64,000 nt of DNA. Origin: Halochromatium glycolicum (lineage in GTDB: Bacteria > Pseudomonadota > Gammaproteobacteria > Chromatiales > Chromatiaceae). This document shows positions 1 to 10,585 of the stretch, piece by piece. The translations under genes were made by a program, and so were the position numbers. The first letter of the stretch is position 1. Every line of letters starts with the position of its first letter. Location of the stretch: positions 62,001 through 126,000 of the forward strand of contig NZ_NRSJ01000021.1 of assembly GCF_016584085.1 (NCBI RefSeq). The letters run 5' to 3'. Under the pieces are notes generated by a model. The model was given only the letters and a program-made list of their open reading frames with translations. It was not told where the DNA came from and ran no database searches.

Positions 1-130
1 TTGTCCTCATCGCTAGCGTCCGAGCGGTCATCATCTTGCAATGCCACGTTAATGCCTTCAGCGATCGTGATCGCGAGTCTTCGCTGCGATCAGACCAGGG
101 CTTCTGTTCGACACTCCCGCGGAGATGACA

Positions 131-1981
131 ATGCGCACTCGTCTTTCATACGCTGCTATCGGGGCACTCTTCACGATTGGCCTCAGCACGGCCGCTCATA
201 CAGGAGAGATCGCCTTCGCTGAAGCACCGATACCAGTGACCGACGCACAGAAGCGCGCGATCCTGACCTCGGAGTACGCCATCGTCGATGGTGCCCGAGT
301 CCCCATCAGCTACCACAGCATCCTCCGTTCCGGAGACAGAGGAGCGAATGATCCTAACGGATTTCGGTTCGGCCAGCTCTATGACATCAGCGGCTCGCCT
401 CTGCTGAGCGAAGACGGATCACCACGGATCGCGAACGGAAACGACTTCACCTCGTTCCTCGAAGGCAATGACGGTGACCTCTACATGGTCTCTCACTTCG
501 AGTCCAGGCCCGGCGCGGTCTATCTGACCGAGCTCGCCCAGGATTCCGAGACCGGCCTGCTCACGGCCTTGCGCACGCGCCCGCTCGACCTCTCGCGGTT
601 CAATGGTGGCTGGGTCCACTGCGCCGGAAGCGTCACGCCCTGGGGCACGCACCTCGGGTCAGAGGAATACGAACCGGACGCAAAACAGTGGCGCGATGAC
701 GAGATCAGCGACTACAACGCCTCGATGGCACAGTATTTTGGTGCTGACCCGTCGAACGCTCGTTCGGTCATGAATCCCTATGACTATGGGTACCCGATTG
801 AGATCGATGTATCGGACTACGACAACGTCGAGATCGCTAAGCATTACGCAATGGGTCGGATTGCCCTCGAGCTCGGATACGTGATGCCCGATCAAAAGAC
901 GGTCTACCTGTCCGATGATGGCACCAACGTCGGCCTGTTCCGATTCGTCGCGGACCGACCGGGCCAGCTCGATGCCGGCAGCCTCTGGGTCGCACAGTGG
1001 AATCAGAAAACCCCGTACGGTGCCGGCGTGGCAACACTGAACTGGGTCGCTCTCGGCTGGGCGACTGATGGGCAGGTTCGCGACTGGATCAACCGCTATA
1101 CCTTCGCCGACATCTTCGACGAGGCCGAACCGCTCTCCGAAGACGACAAAGACCTGGGCACCTGCCCAGAAGGCTACACCTCGATCAATGCCGGCCACGA
1201 CGATGGCGACCACCAATGCCTTGCGCTTCGCGACGTCAATGCGGACGGTGTGATCAACTACACCGATGAAGCAATCGCCTCACGGCTAGAAACGAGGCGT
1301 TGGGCAGCGATGCAAGGCGGCACGACCGAGTTCCGGAAGATGGAGGGGATCACCTATAGCCCCGACCATCATCAGCTCTTCATCGCCATGTCCGAGGTCG
1401 ATCGCGGCATGCTCGACTTCGCGCGCACCGGCAAGGAGTCGCCGTATCCCAAGTATGACGTCGGCGGCCCGAACCACATCACGTTGAAGAATGGAAATGT
1501 CTGTGGCGCCGTCTACGGGCTGCACCTCGATGGCCATCACACCGCGTTCGATCTGTTCCCGGTCATTACCGGTACCCCGTTAACGGTCGACTATGGCGCC
1601 GCTGCCGAATCGCCCGAGTTCGAGGGTGTCAACAAATGCGACCTCGATGGCATCGCCAACCCGGACAATATTACCTATGTGCCCGGATACAGCACGCTGA
1701 TCATCGGCGAGGACACCAGCTCTGGCCACCAGAACGATATGATCTGGGCGTTCAACACCGAAACGCGCGAGCTGACGCGCATTCAGACAACGCCTTACGG
1801 CTCGGAGACGACATCGCCATACTTCTATCCGAACATCAATGGCTTTGCCTACCTGACATCGGTCGTTCAGCATCCCTACGGCGAATCGGACCGAGATCAG
1901 CTCAAGAACCCAAGCGACCGGTTCGGCTACACCGGTTACCTGGTTCTGCCGGCGATGGGGGAACCGCAACGCGTTCAGTGA
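131..1981 (+). CDS. PhoX/DUF839-family secreted phosphatase-like protein
   Basis: Probable extracytoplasmic alkaline phosphatase of the PhoX (DUF839) family, which releases phosphate from organic esters using metal cofactors. About the first 25 residues form an export signal with a hydrophobic stretch but no twin arginine, so Sec export is more likely than the Tat export usual for PhoX. The segment WGTHLGSEEYEPDA near residue 170 matches the conserved Glu-rich region of the family. A loop DVNADGVINYTDE near residue 367 reads as an EF-hand-like calcium site. Start choice: GGAG at 121-124 lies 6 nt before the ATG at 131 and directly abuts an ATG at 125, so 131 is preferred (616 aa). The gene is monocistronic or paired with the methyltransferase 46 nt downstream. 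Substrate cannot be read from sequence. Confidence 0.75.
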   Translation: MRTRLSYAAIGALFTIGLSTAAHTGEIAFAEAPIPVTDAQKRAILTSEYAIVDGARVPISYHSILRSGDRGANDPNGFRFGQLYDISGSPLLSEDGSPRIANGNDFTSFLEGNDGDLYMVSHFESRPGAVYLTELAQDSETGLLTALRTRPLDLSRFNGGWVHCAGSVTPWGTHLGSEEYEPDAKQWRDDEISDYNASMAQYFGADPSNARSVMNPYDYGYPIEIDVSDYDNVEIAKHYAMGRIALELGYVMPDQKTVYLSDDGTNVGLFRFVADRPGQLDAGSLWVAQWNQKTPYGAGVATLNWVALGWATDGQVRDWINRYTFADIFDEAEPLSEDDKDLGTCPEGYTSINAGHDDGDHQCLALRDVNADGVINYTDEAIASRLETRRWAAMQGGTTEFRKMEGITYSPDHHQLFIAMSEVDRGMLDFARTGKESPYPKYDVGGPNHITLKNGNVCGAVYGLHLDGHHTAFDLFPVITGTPLTVDYGAAAESPEFEGVNKCDLDGIANPDNITYVPGYSTLIIGEDTSSGHQNDMIWAFNTETRELTRIQTTPYGSETTSPYFYPNINGFAYLTSVVQHPYGESDRDQLKNPSDRFGYTGYLVLPAMGEPQRVQ

Positions 1982-2027
1982 CTTCCGTTGAACCCGGTTG
2001 TTTCGCCGAGGCTGATCAGATTCTGTG

Positions 2028-2684
2028 ATGGACGCAAGCTTTTGGCAACGCCGTTGGCAACGCGGTGAGATCGGCTGGCACCAGGACGAGATCAACCGCC
2101 ACCTTACCGAGCACTGGCCCCAGCTCGGGGTCCCGGCGACGACGCGCGTCTTCGTGCCGCTGTGCGGCAAGGCACGCGACCTGCTCTGGCTGGCCGCGCA
2201 GGGGCACCGAGTGCTCGGGGTCGAGATCAGTGATCTCGCCGCCGAGGCATTCATTCGCGAGAACCGGCTCGATGCGCAGCGCTCCAACACCGGCGCGTTT
2301 CAGCGTCTCGACGCCGGCGACATCGTCCTGCTTGTCGGTGACTACTTCAGCCTTCAACCGCATCAGCTCGATGATGTCGGAGCGGTCTACGACCGCGCCT
2401 CACTGATCGCACTCCCCCCGCACCAGCGACCGAACTATGTCCGCAAGCTTGCTCGGCTGCTGGCTCCGGGCACGCGCTCGTTGCTGATCACGATCGACTA
2501 CGACCCGCGCCGGATGAGAGGGCCGCCGTTCGCGGTAAGCGATGCTGAGGTGCACCAGCTCTATCGGCAGGCGTTCCAGGTCACCCATCTCGGCGATCAC
2601 GATGTCCTGGCCGAAGAGCCGGGTTGGCGCCGGCGGGGGCTGGACTGGATGACCGAGCATCTTTACGCGCTGACGCGAAGCTGA
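2028..2684 (+). CDS. tpm: Thiopurine S-methyltransferase
   Basis: SAM-dependent methyltransferase of the TPMT family, cytoplasmic. Bacterial members methylate thiopurines and also tellurium and selenium oxyanions, and can give tellurite tolerance. Length (218 aa) equals the usual bacterial length. The N-terminus (DASFWQRRWQRGEIGWHQ) and the SAM-binding segment VPLCGKARDLLWLAAQGH followed by GVEIS (about residues 43-68) are family signatures. The ATG at 2028 is chosen over an in-frame GTG at 2025 because the family begins with M-x-x-x-F-W. It may be co-transcribed with the upstream phosphatase gene. Its 3' end faces the PP2C gene. Confidence 0.92.
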   Translation: MDASFWQRRWQRGEIGWHQDEINRHLTEHWPQLGVPATTRVFVPLCGKARDLLWLAAQGHRVLGVEISDLAAEAFIRENRLDAQRSNTGAFQRLDAGDIVLLVGDYFSLQPHQLDDVGAVYDRASLIALPPHQRPNYVRKLARLLAPGTRSLLITIDYDPRRMRGPPFAVSDAEVHQLYRQAFQVTHLGDHDVLAEEPGWRRRGLDWMTEHLYALTRS

Positions 2685-2749
2685 GCTCAGGCCAAGATCG
2701 CGCATGCGCCCGGCCGCACCGATCATCTCGGGTGGCATGAATGCACTGC

Positions 2750-2770
2750 GCCCACCGGCCGGCGGTGGGC
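2750..2770. terminator. GC-rich hairpin between convergent genes
   Basis: Perfect 8-bp inverted repeat GCCCACCG/CGGTGGGC with a 5-nt loop, located between the convergent ends of tpm and the PP2C gene. It could end transcription from both sides, but no T-run follows on either strand, so an intrinsic terminator is only a guess. Confidence 0.35.
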
Positions 2771-2773
2771 CGG

Positions 2774-3502
2774 TCAGGCGACGCAGACGACCATTACGGT
2801 GACATTGTCGTGGCCGCCGCGCTCGATCGCCGCCGCAACGAGCGCTCGCGCCGCCTGATCCGGCTTCGGTCGCTCACGCAATACAGCCGCGATTGCATCA
2901 TCGCTCAGCTCATCGGTCAGGCCGTCGCTGCAGAGCAGGAAGCACTCAGCGCCGGCCAGCCTGCCGGTGATCCGCTCGACCTCAACCGGGCCTGGATCAT
3001 CGCCGCCGAGCACTCGGGTCAGGATGTGTCGGGCTGGGTGATGATCGGCTTCGTCAGAGCCAATCGCCCCCTGCTCGACCAGCGCTTGAACAAAGGAGTG
3101 GTCTCGCGAGAGCTGCCGCAGCTCGTCGCCATCGAAACGGTAGGCGCGGCTATCACCAACCCAAGCGATCTCGTACTGGTCCCCTCCGATGCGCAGCGCT
3201 ACGACGGTCGAGCCCATACCGGCCCCGCCGCGGCCTTCGGCGACGCCGGCGTGGATCGTCCGATGGGCCTCGGCAATCGCTTCGACGAGCTCGCCTCCAC
3301 CGTTCAGCCCATCGCGGACCGTCTTCACCACGAGCGCGCTGGCAACCTCTCCACTGCTCGCCCCGCCCATGCCATCGGCGACGAGCCAGAGACCGAGCTC
3401 GGGATGGGCGGCACAGCTGTCCTCGTTATGGTCCCGAACACGGCCCGTATCGGTCTGACTGGCGGCCGTTATCGACCTTTCGCTGCCGGAAACCGCGCTC
3501 AT
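2774..3502 (-). CDS. PP2C-family protein serine/threonine phosphatase
   Basis: Soluble Mn/Mg-dependent protein phosphatase (Stp/PppA-like) that removes phosphate from Ser/Thr of target proteins. All PP2C motifs are visible in order: DTGRVRDHNEDS (residues about 18-29), VADGMGG, GSTVVAL, WVGDSRAYR, RDHS..ALVEQG, LLCSDGLTDELSDD and GGHDNVTVMVV near the C-terminus. These include the aspartates that bind the two metals. Length (242 aa) is typical of the single-domain bacterial type. A GGAGGG Shine-Dalgarno sits 7-8 nt upstream of the ATG. No partner kinase is in the window, so the target is unknown; elsewhere the family pairs with Hanks-type kinases or type VI secretion. Confidence 0.92.
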   Translation of the reverse strand: MSAVSGSERSITAASQTDTGRVRDHNEDSCAAHPELGLWLVADGMGGASSGEVASALVVKTVRDGLNGGGELVEAIAEAHRTIHAGVAEGRGGAGMGSTVVALRIGGDQYEIAWVGDSRAYRFDGDELRQLSRDHSFVQALVEQGAIGSDEADHHPARHILTRVLGGDDPGPVEVERITGRLAGAECFLLCSDGLTDELSDDAIAAVLRERPKPDQAARALVAAAIERGGHDNVTVMVVCVA

Positions 3503-3593
3503 CGCTCATCCCTCCAACAGATTGATTGCACGCACCGCGAGTGGGGCGCCTCATTAAGAAGCCCTCACCGAAAGGCTCCTGCGGCCAGTTAGA

Positions 3594-4226
3594 TCAGTCG
3601 CTTGCGCGACTCGAACGGCCGTTTTGATCGGCCTTCATAGAAGGTTCGCCGAGCCACTGCAAGATCTCACGCCAAGCGGCCAGCTTCTGATCAAGGCTCA
3701 GCGTCGCATGGGCCGGACTCGTCGACGGGAGACGATGACACCGGATGCCCTGATGTTTCAACGGTAACGCCGGCCGCACCCGCCGTCGGTATTCACGCTC
3801 GGCGGTGCCGCCGTTAAAGACTAGCCGATCGATCTCAGGATAGGTCGCGAAAAAGGCCGCGAAGTCATTGACCACGATGCTTTGCTGCCGAATCGCTTGA
3901 TCGAGGCTACCAGGCCGTTCACAGAAAGCGATCACGTCCCAGAGCGCGATCCGATGGGCGACCAGTGCGGCGCATCGCTCGGCATAGCTCGCAGTCGGCG
4001 CGACACCGAGCAATTGGCAGAGGATCGGCCAAAAGCCGTTGCGCGGATGGGCATAGTACTGCCCCTGAGAGAGTGACATCTCACCGGGCATCGAGCCTAG
4101 GATCAACAATCGCGCGCCCTCCCCAACCACCGGTGGGAATGCTGCCTTCAGCCTGTCCTGGGCCGAGCTCACTTCAGCTCGCCCGATCTGAGGACCCATT
4201 TGCGTTTCACAGCAATCCGTTCTCAA
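3594..4226 (-). CDS. DNA-deoxyinosine (hypoxanthine) glycosylase, UDG superfamily
   Basis: Base-excision repair glycosylase of UDG family 6 (hypoxanthine-DNA glycosylase), which removes deaminated adenine from DNA. The segment LILGSMPGEMSLSQGQYYAH, followed by P-R-N-x-F-W-P, is the family signature in place of the GxDPYH of family 1. Near the C-terminus LPSTSPAHA is the substrate-loop motif. Length (about 200-210 aa) is slightly above average because of a polar C-terminal tail. The start is unsure: a TTG at 4226 gives 210 aa and an ATG at 4199 gives 201 aa; neither has a strong ribosome binding site, and ATG 4199 is more conventional. Substrate assignment rests on motif resemblance; a Mug-like G:U/T specificity is the alternative. 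Confidence 0.8.
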   Translation of the reverse strand: MRTDCCETQMGPQIGRAEVSSAQDRLKAAFPPVVGEGARLLILGSMPGEMSLSQGQYYAHPRNGFWPILCQLLGVAPTASYAERCAALVAHRIALWDVIAFCERPGSLDQAIRQQSIVVNDFAAFFATYPEIDRLVFNGGTAEREYRRRVRPALPLKHQGIRCHRLPSTSPAHATLSLDQKLAAWREILQWLGEPSMKADQNGRSSRASD

Positions 4227-4346
4227 CCTCTCTGCCCAAGATCAAAACCAGTAACCAAGATCAGACCCTTGCGATCGACGGGCCGTCCCTTCGGGCTTAT
4301 AGCAGGCTCGACACCGTTCGGCAGGCCCGGCGCGAACAGTTTTGGA

Positions 4347-4373
4347 CCGCCCGATGAGATTGCGATTGGGCGG
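4347..4373 (-). terminator. Possible terminator hairpin after the EamA gene
   Basis: Imperfect inverted repeat CCGCCCAAT/ATCGGGCGG (one mismatch, 9-nt loop) 36 nt past the EamA stop codon when read on the minus strand. It is followed by TCCAAAACTG, not a T-run, so any terminator activity would be weak or Rho-assisted. Confidence 0.3.
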
Positions 4374-4408
4374 CCGCAGCTCGTCTCGTGGAGACAGCTC
4401 AGCCGAGG

Positions 4409-5311
4409 CTACGCCAGCACGATCACGAACACGCCTGCCAGCATCAACAATCCGCCCGGCGCACGCGACCGCAGATTGGCCTCCTGGAACAGCCAGGCCC
4501 CATAGAGGATGCCAAAGAGCAGGCTGCTGCGTTTCACCGCAATCATATAGGCGACCTCAATATGCCGAAGCGCAAGGAAGTGCGTCACCACCATGACCCC
4601 ATTGAGCGCGGCGACCGTGAGAACCGCTGCGGGCCGGCTGGCCAAACGCTGCCAGGACGCCCGCCACGAGACCGGGGTACTGCCAACTGGCAGAAGCACC
4701 AGCAGCGGGATTGCGAGCAGGCCGATGATTGCGAAATAGAAGGCGCCAAACGGGGCCGATGGCAGATAGAGCAAGGCCGCCTTGCCGAGCGTCGAGGTCA
4801 CGCCGTAGAGCAGTGCCACCCCGAGCATCATGCGCGACCCGGCCTCCCAGCGGATCGCGCCCAGCGGCCGCAGCCAGGTGCGCCAATCATCGCGCCGCGC
4901 ATGCTCCAGATTCAGCAGCCAGGCCCCGACGACGATCAGCAGGACCCCCGCAAGCCCGAGCAGGCTCACCCGCTCGCCCAGCACAACCGCAGCGATCGCC
5001 ATCGAGAACACCGGCGTGAACGCCAGATACGGCAATGTCAGCGACAGCGGATGATCCCGGATCGCCGCCATATAGAGCAGCATCGCCGCGATCTCCAGAG
5101 GCACCAGCACCAGCAGCCAGCCCCAGAACGCCGCCGGCAAGCTGCCGAGGTCAGGCAGCCAGAACAGCAGCGGCGACAACAGCGCTCCAGTCAGCGTGAA
5201 ACGGATCAGGGTCAGCTCGCGCGCCGTGAACCCCTGCAGCCAGGCCTTGGTCGCCGCATCGGCCGAGGCCACACTCAGGGCGCAGAGCAACGCGAGCGGC
5301 AGCCAGGTCAT
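4409..5311 (-). CDS. EamA/DMT-family inner-membrane transporter
   Basis: Ten-helix drug/metabolite-transporter superfamily protein of 300 aa, built as two EamA repeats (about residues 1-135 and 155-300) separated by a short polar linker (HARRDDWRTWLRP). The hydrophobic helices are easy to follow through the translation. Members export amino acids, nucleotides or other metabolites, but substrates are not predictable from sequence. It is flanked by dusA (137 nt upstream) and a DNA glycosylase gene and shares no obvious operon with either. The start is the ATG that begins the first membrane helix. Confidence 0.88.
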   Translation of the reverse strand: MTWLPLALLCALSVASADAATKAWLQGFTARELTLIRFTLTGALLSPLLFWLPDLGSLPAAFWGWLLVLVPLEIAAMLLYMAAIRDHPLSLTLPYLAFTPVFSMAIAAVVLGERVSLLGLAGVLLIVVGAWLLNLEHARRDDWRTWLRPLGAIRWEAGSRMMLGVALLYGVTSTLGKAALLYLPSAPFGAFYFAIIGLLAIPLLVLLPVGSTPVSWRASWQRLASRPAAVLTVAALNGVMVVTHFLALRHIEVAYMIAVKRSSLLFGILYGAWLFQEANLRSRAPGGLLMLAGVFVIVLA

Positions 5312-5448
5312 CGGTCATCGACCGCGGCAATGCCCGCCAACGCGAGAGACATCAATACCGTCTCCCGAACGCACTGACCGCCGAGCAACGCCACGCCCGG
5401 TGAGTGCCGGACTCCCTCCCTGCCCGACTGCAAGCGCCTGCTCCGGCA

Positions 5449-6516
5449 TCAATCGATGGCAACGCGTCGATCCGCCTCAGCCTCCACCTCCGAGGCAGCA
5501 TTTTCCAAGGCCTGAGACGGCGCTGGGATCGCCACCGGGATCGGCGTCAAGACGCATTGCGCGGCCGCATCCAGCACCTCGATCCCGGCCCCGGGCCGAT
5601 GCGCCCGCTCGCTCAGCGTCCGCCGCCAGGCCTTGGCACCGGGGCGGCCAAGAAAGAGCCCGAGCAGGTGCCGCGTCATCGCGGCCAACGGCACGCCCGC
5701 GGCCAGTTGGCGCTGCACATAGGGTCGGAAGGCGCTCAGCAGATATTCCGGCGTCGAGACCGGATTCGGCGCACCGAAGAGGCGCCGATCGGCATCGGCC
5801 AGGACCCAGGGGTTCTGATAGGCCTCGCGCCCGATCATCACGCCATTGAGCGAGGGGAGCCATTCCTCGACCTGCGTCAGCGTCGTGACACCGCCGTTGA
5901 GCACGATCGGCAATCTGGGGAAATTCTGCTTCAGCGCGACCACCCAATCCCAGCGCAGCGGCGGCACCTCGCGGTTCTCGCGCGGGCTCAGGCCCGAAAG
6001 CCAGGCCTTGCGGGCATGAACGATCAGCGCGTCGCAGCCAGCCGCGGCGACCGCCTCGGTGAACGCGACCAGCTCCGGATAGCTGTCCTGGTGATCGATC
6101 CCGATCCGGCTCTTGACCGTGACCGGGATCGTCACCGCCGCCTTCATTGCCGCGACGCAATCGGCGACCAGCGCCGGCTCGGCCATCAGGCAAGCGCCGA
6201 AGCGCCCGTTCTGGACCCGGTCCGACGGACACCCGACGTTCAGGTTGATCTCGTCATAGCCCCAGTCCGCGCCCATCCGTGCGCACTGAGCCAGCTCGGC
6301 CGGATCGGAGCCGCCGAGCTGCAGCGCGACCGGGTGCTCGGCCGGGTCGTAGCCTAGGAAGCGCTCCCGGTCGCCATGGATCAGCGCGCCGGTCGTAACC
6401 ATCTCGGTGTAGAGTAGGGTATGGCGCGAGATCAGCCGCGCAAAGTACCGATAATGAGAATCAGTCCACTCCATCATCGGTGCAACAGACAGCTTTCTAT
6501 CCATAAAATCAGACAC
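5449..6516 (-). CDS. dusA: tRNA-dihydrouridine(20/20a) synthase DusA
   Basis: FMN-dependent reductase that converts uridines 20 and 20a in the tRNA D-loop to dihydrouridine with NADPH. The N-terminal barrel begins RKLSVAPMMEWTDSHYRYF, followed by EINLNVGCPSDRVQNGRFG with the catalytic Cys about residue 100, then VKSRIGID, IVHARKAWLSGLSP and the phosphate-binding VLNGGV. These are DusA-specific sequences. Length (355 aa) is normal including the C-terminal helical domain. An internal Met at residue 5 (MDRKLSV) is a possible alternative start. It is transcribed alone, on the same strand as typA upstream. Confidence 0.96.
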   Translation of the reverse strand: MSDFMDRKLSVAPMMEWTDSHYRYFARLISRHTLLYTEMVTTGALIHGDRERFLGYDPAEHPVALQLGGSDPAELAQCARMGADWGYDEINLNVGCPSDRVQNGRFGACLMAEPALVADCVAAMKAAVTIPVTVKSRIGIDHQDSYPELVAFTEAVAAAGCDALIVHARKAWLSGLSPRENREVPPLRWDWVVALKQNFPRLPIVLNGGVTTLTQVEEWLPSLNGVMIGREAYQNPWVLADADRRLFGAPNPVSTPEYLLSAFRPYVQRQLAAGVPLAAMTRHLLGLFLGRPGAKAWRRTLSERAHRPGAGIEVLDAAAQCVLTPIPVAIPAPSQALENAASEVEAEADRRVAID

Positions 6517-6533
6517 CTAAATAAGCGCTAAGC

Positions 6534-6632
6534 TTAGATCAGCGCCCGCAGGATCAACGATATGATCCCGGCCAACACCGCCCCGAGCATCCATTTCAAC
6601 AATGTGAGGTCGGTACGAAGAAGAACGACCAG
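6534..6632 (-). pseudogene. Possible remnant of a small coiled-coil/membrane-anchor protein
   Basis: In the 137-nt gap between typA and dusA one minus-strand frame reads LVVLLRTDLTLLKWMLGAVL and continues GIISLILRALI before a TAA at 6536-6534. The hydrophobic LLKWMLGAVLAG segment resembles the C-terminal membrane anchor of DUF1640-type coiled-coil proteins. The frame is open only from a TGA at 6635-6633 and has no convincing start or ribosome binding site. It therefore looks like a truncated remnant; a very small membrane peptide starting at TTG 6602 or ATG 6590 is the alternative. Confidence 0.25.
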
Positions 6633-6653
6633 TCATCGCTTCGACCCGCCCCG

Positions 6654-8465
<1,812 letters not shown>

Positions 8466-8761
8466 AGAAACAGATACTCCAATGCGGCCAGCGGCGGATG
8501 CAGCCGTTGGCCGACACGAGGGCGATGAGAGGAAAGCAAGACGCGCCGCGCAGGCTGGCAGGGCCAAGGCAGAGCAGCAGAATCGCCGCCTATTATGCAC
8601 CGAAACACGGCGCACTCAGACAGGATTCTGCCACATCGCAGCCACGCCCCTGCTGCGCGCGAGCACATTCAGCATGGAACCAACCCTGCGCCATGGGCAC
8701 AATGGGGATGCCGCACTGCTGCCCTATACTGCCCGCAGTCCTCGCTGCTCGCTGACCAGCC
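8466..8761. other. Divergent intergenic region, typA / AAA-nuclease gene
   Basis: No gene is visible. The region separates typA (minus) from the AAA-like protein gene (plus) and must hold both promoters. A TATACT at about 8726 could be the -10 element for the plus-strand gene, and CATAAT around 8597 (minus strand) one for typA. Neither has a clear -35 partner. Confidence 0.4.
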
Positions 8762-10555
8762 ATGAAGTTCCCCTACGGCACCGCTGATTTCCACGCCATC
8801 CGCTGCGAAGGCTACTACTACGCCGATCGCACTGAGCGTATCCGTACGCTGGAAGAAGCGGGCAAGCAGCTGCTGTTTCTGCGCCCGCGCCGCTTCGGCA
8901 AGACCGCCTGGCTGACCACGCTCGAGAACTATTACGACCTGGCGCGCGCGGCGGAATTCGACGCGCTGTTCGGCTCGCTCGCCATCGGCCAGGTGCCCAC
9001 CGCGCGGCGCAATCACTACTTCGTGCTGCGCTGGGACTTCTCGATGGTCGATGCCAGCGGCAATCTGGCTGAGATTCGCCAGGCGTTGCACAACCATCTC
9101 AATGCCCAAGTCGCTGACTTCGGGGTGCGCTATGCCGATCAGCTTGGTCGCGAGCTGCGCTATCACCCCTACGATGGCCTGGTTTCCTTCCGCTCTGCGG
9201 TCAGCGCCGCCCGCGCCCGGGGCCATGATCTCTACCTGCTGATCGACGAGTACGACAACTTCGCCAACGAGCTGATGCATGGGCGCCGCGCCGATTACGA
9301 CGCCCTGGTCTCGGGCGAGGGCCTGCTCAAGACCCTGTTCAAGGCGGTCAAATCCCTGGCCTCCGGCCAAGGCATCGACCGGGTGTTCATCACCGGGGTC
9401 TCGCCAGTGGTGCTGGCCGACATCTCCAGTGGCTACAACGTCGCCAAGGACCTGAGTCTCGATGCCCGCTTTGTCGACCTGTGCGGCTTCAGCGAAGACG
9501 AGATCGCTGCGGTGCTGCACCAGCTCGGCGCTGAGCAGCAGCACGCGCCCGCCTGGTCCGCGCGCATGCTCGAGACCATGCGGGTCTGGTACAACGGCTA
9601 CCGCTTCGGCTATGAGCCCGGCCCGGGGCTCTACAATCCGACCCTGGCGCTGTACTTCTTCGAGGCCCTGGCGACCACCAGCGCGCCGCCGCGCGAGATG
9701 CTCGATAGCAACCTCGCCATGGATCGCAACCGCATCGACTTCGTCGCCGGCCAGCCGCATGGGGAGGCGCTGATCGGCGCCGCGCTCGATCCCGAGCACC
9801 CGCCGGTGATCGCCAGCCTGGCGCACCGCTTTGGTATTGACGACCTGCGGCGTGCGCCCAGGGATGCGCCGTATCTGGGCTCTTTGCTGTACTTTCTCGG
9901 CGCGCTCACGCTCAGGGACCAGGACGCGATGGGGCGTCTGATGCTGGGCATCCCCAACTTGGTCATTCGCAAACTCTACATCGAGAAGTTCCGCGACCAG
10001 CGCTTTCCCAACTACCCCGAGCGTGAGCGCCTGCGCGCGGCGGCCGAAGGCCTTTACACCAGCGGTGAGCTCGCCCCCTTGGTCGAGGTGCTCGAAGCCA
10101 ACCACCTGCGCGTGTTCGACAACCGCGACTATCGCTGGTCCAACGAGCTGACCATCAAGACCGTCTTTCTCATCGCCCTCTTCGCCGACATCTTCTACGT
10201 GATGGACTCGGAGACCGCCATCGCGCGGGGCCATGGCGATCTCTCGCTGATCGTGCGCGAGGAGATGCGCCGCTTCGCCCTGCTCGATCACCTGTTCGCG
10301 TTCAAATACCTGAGCCTGCAGGACCTCGGCGAGACAGCAGAGGCCCTGCGCGCGCAGCCGCGCGAGGCGCTCAGCGCTCAGCCCAAGGTGGCCGCCTGCC
10401 TGGACGCGGCCGAGGCCCAGCTGGCCCGCCACCGCCGCGGCCTGGAGCAGGCCTATGGCGAGCGCCTGCATTTGCACACCCACGCGGTGGTCGCACTCGG
10501 GTTCGAGCGCCTGGTGTGGCGCAGCCGCTCCGGTCCGCCGGCGTTAGCCGGTTAG
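8762..10555 (+). CDS. AAA-ATPase-like protein with degenerate PD-(D/E)XK nuclease domain
   Basis: Two-domain protein of 597 aa. The N-terminal AAA-ATPase-like domain (PF09820 type) carries a modified P-loop RPRRFGKT at residues 41-48 and a Walker B segment LYLLIDEYDN near 157-166. The C-terminal part resembles the PD-(D/E)XK nuclease domain that follows it in this family: GHGDLSLI (Asp about 493) and FAFKYLSL (Lys 515). In the usual form the second motif is EFK; here Ala 513 replaces the acidic residue, so nuclease activity is doubtful. The family occurs in many copies in some bacteria and archaea, and its role is unknown. The gene stands alone, with no toxin, transposase or methylase beside it. 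A possible -10 TATACT lies about 35 nt upstream. Confidence 0.85.
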   Translation: MKFPYGTADFHAIRCEGYYYADRTERIRTLEEAGKQLLFLRPRRFGKTAWLTTLENYYDLARAAEFDALFGSLAIGQVPTARRNHYFVLRWDFSMVDASGNLAEIRQALHNHLNAQVADFGVRYADQLGRELRYHPYDGLVSFRSAVSAARARGHDLYLLIDEYDNFANELMHGRRADYDALVSGEGLLKTLFKAVKSLASGQGIDRVFITGVSPVVLADISSGYNVAKDLSLDARFVDLCGFSEDEIAAVLHQLGAEQQHAPAWSARMLETMRVWYNGYRFGYEPGPGLYNPTLALYFFEALATTSAPPREMLDSNLAMDRNRIDFVAGQPHGEALIGAALDPEHPPVIASLAHRFGIDDLRRAPRDAPYLGSLLYFLGALTLRDQDAMGRLMLGIPNLVIRKLYIEKFRDQRFPNYPERERLRAAAEGLYTSGELAPLVEVLEANHLRVFDNRDYRWSNELTIKTVFLIALFADIFYVMDSETAIARGHGDLSLIVREEMRRFALLDHLFAFKYLSLQDLGETAEALRAQPREALSAQPKVAACLDAAEAQLARHRRGLEQAYGERLHLHTHAVVALGFERLVWRSRSGPPALAG

Positions 10556-10585
10556 CCAGACGGACCGAAGCCACCGCCTGGCCGG

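Noticed and set aside
1..222. Reading frame at the left edge
   Set aside because: It overlaps the phosphatase start in another frame, is Ser/Arg-rich, and has no motif or ribosome binding site.
8669..10483. 604-codon minus-strand reading frame opposite the AAA-like gene
   Set aside because: High G+C third positions leave long antisense frames open. The translation is low-complexity with no motif, and the plus-strand protein has clear Walker motifs.
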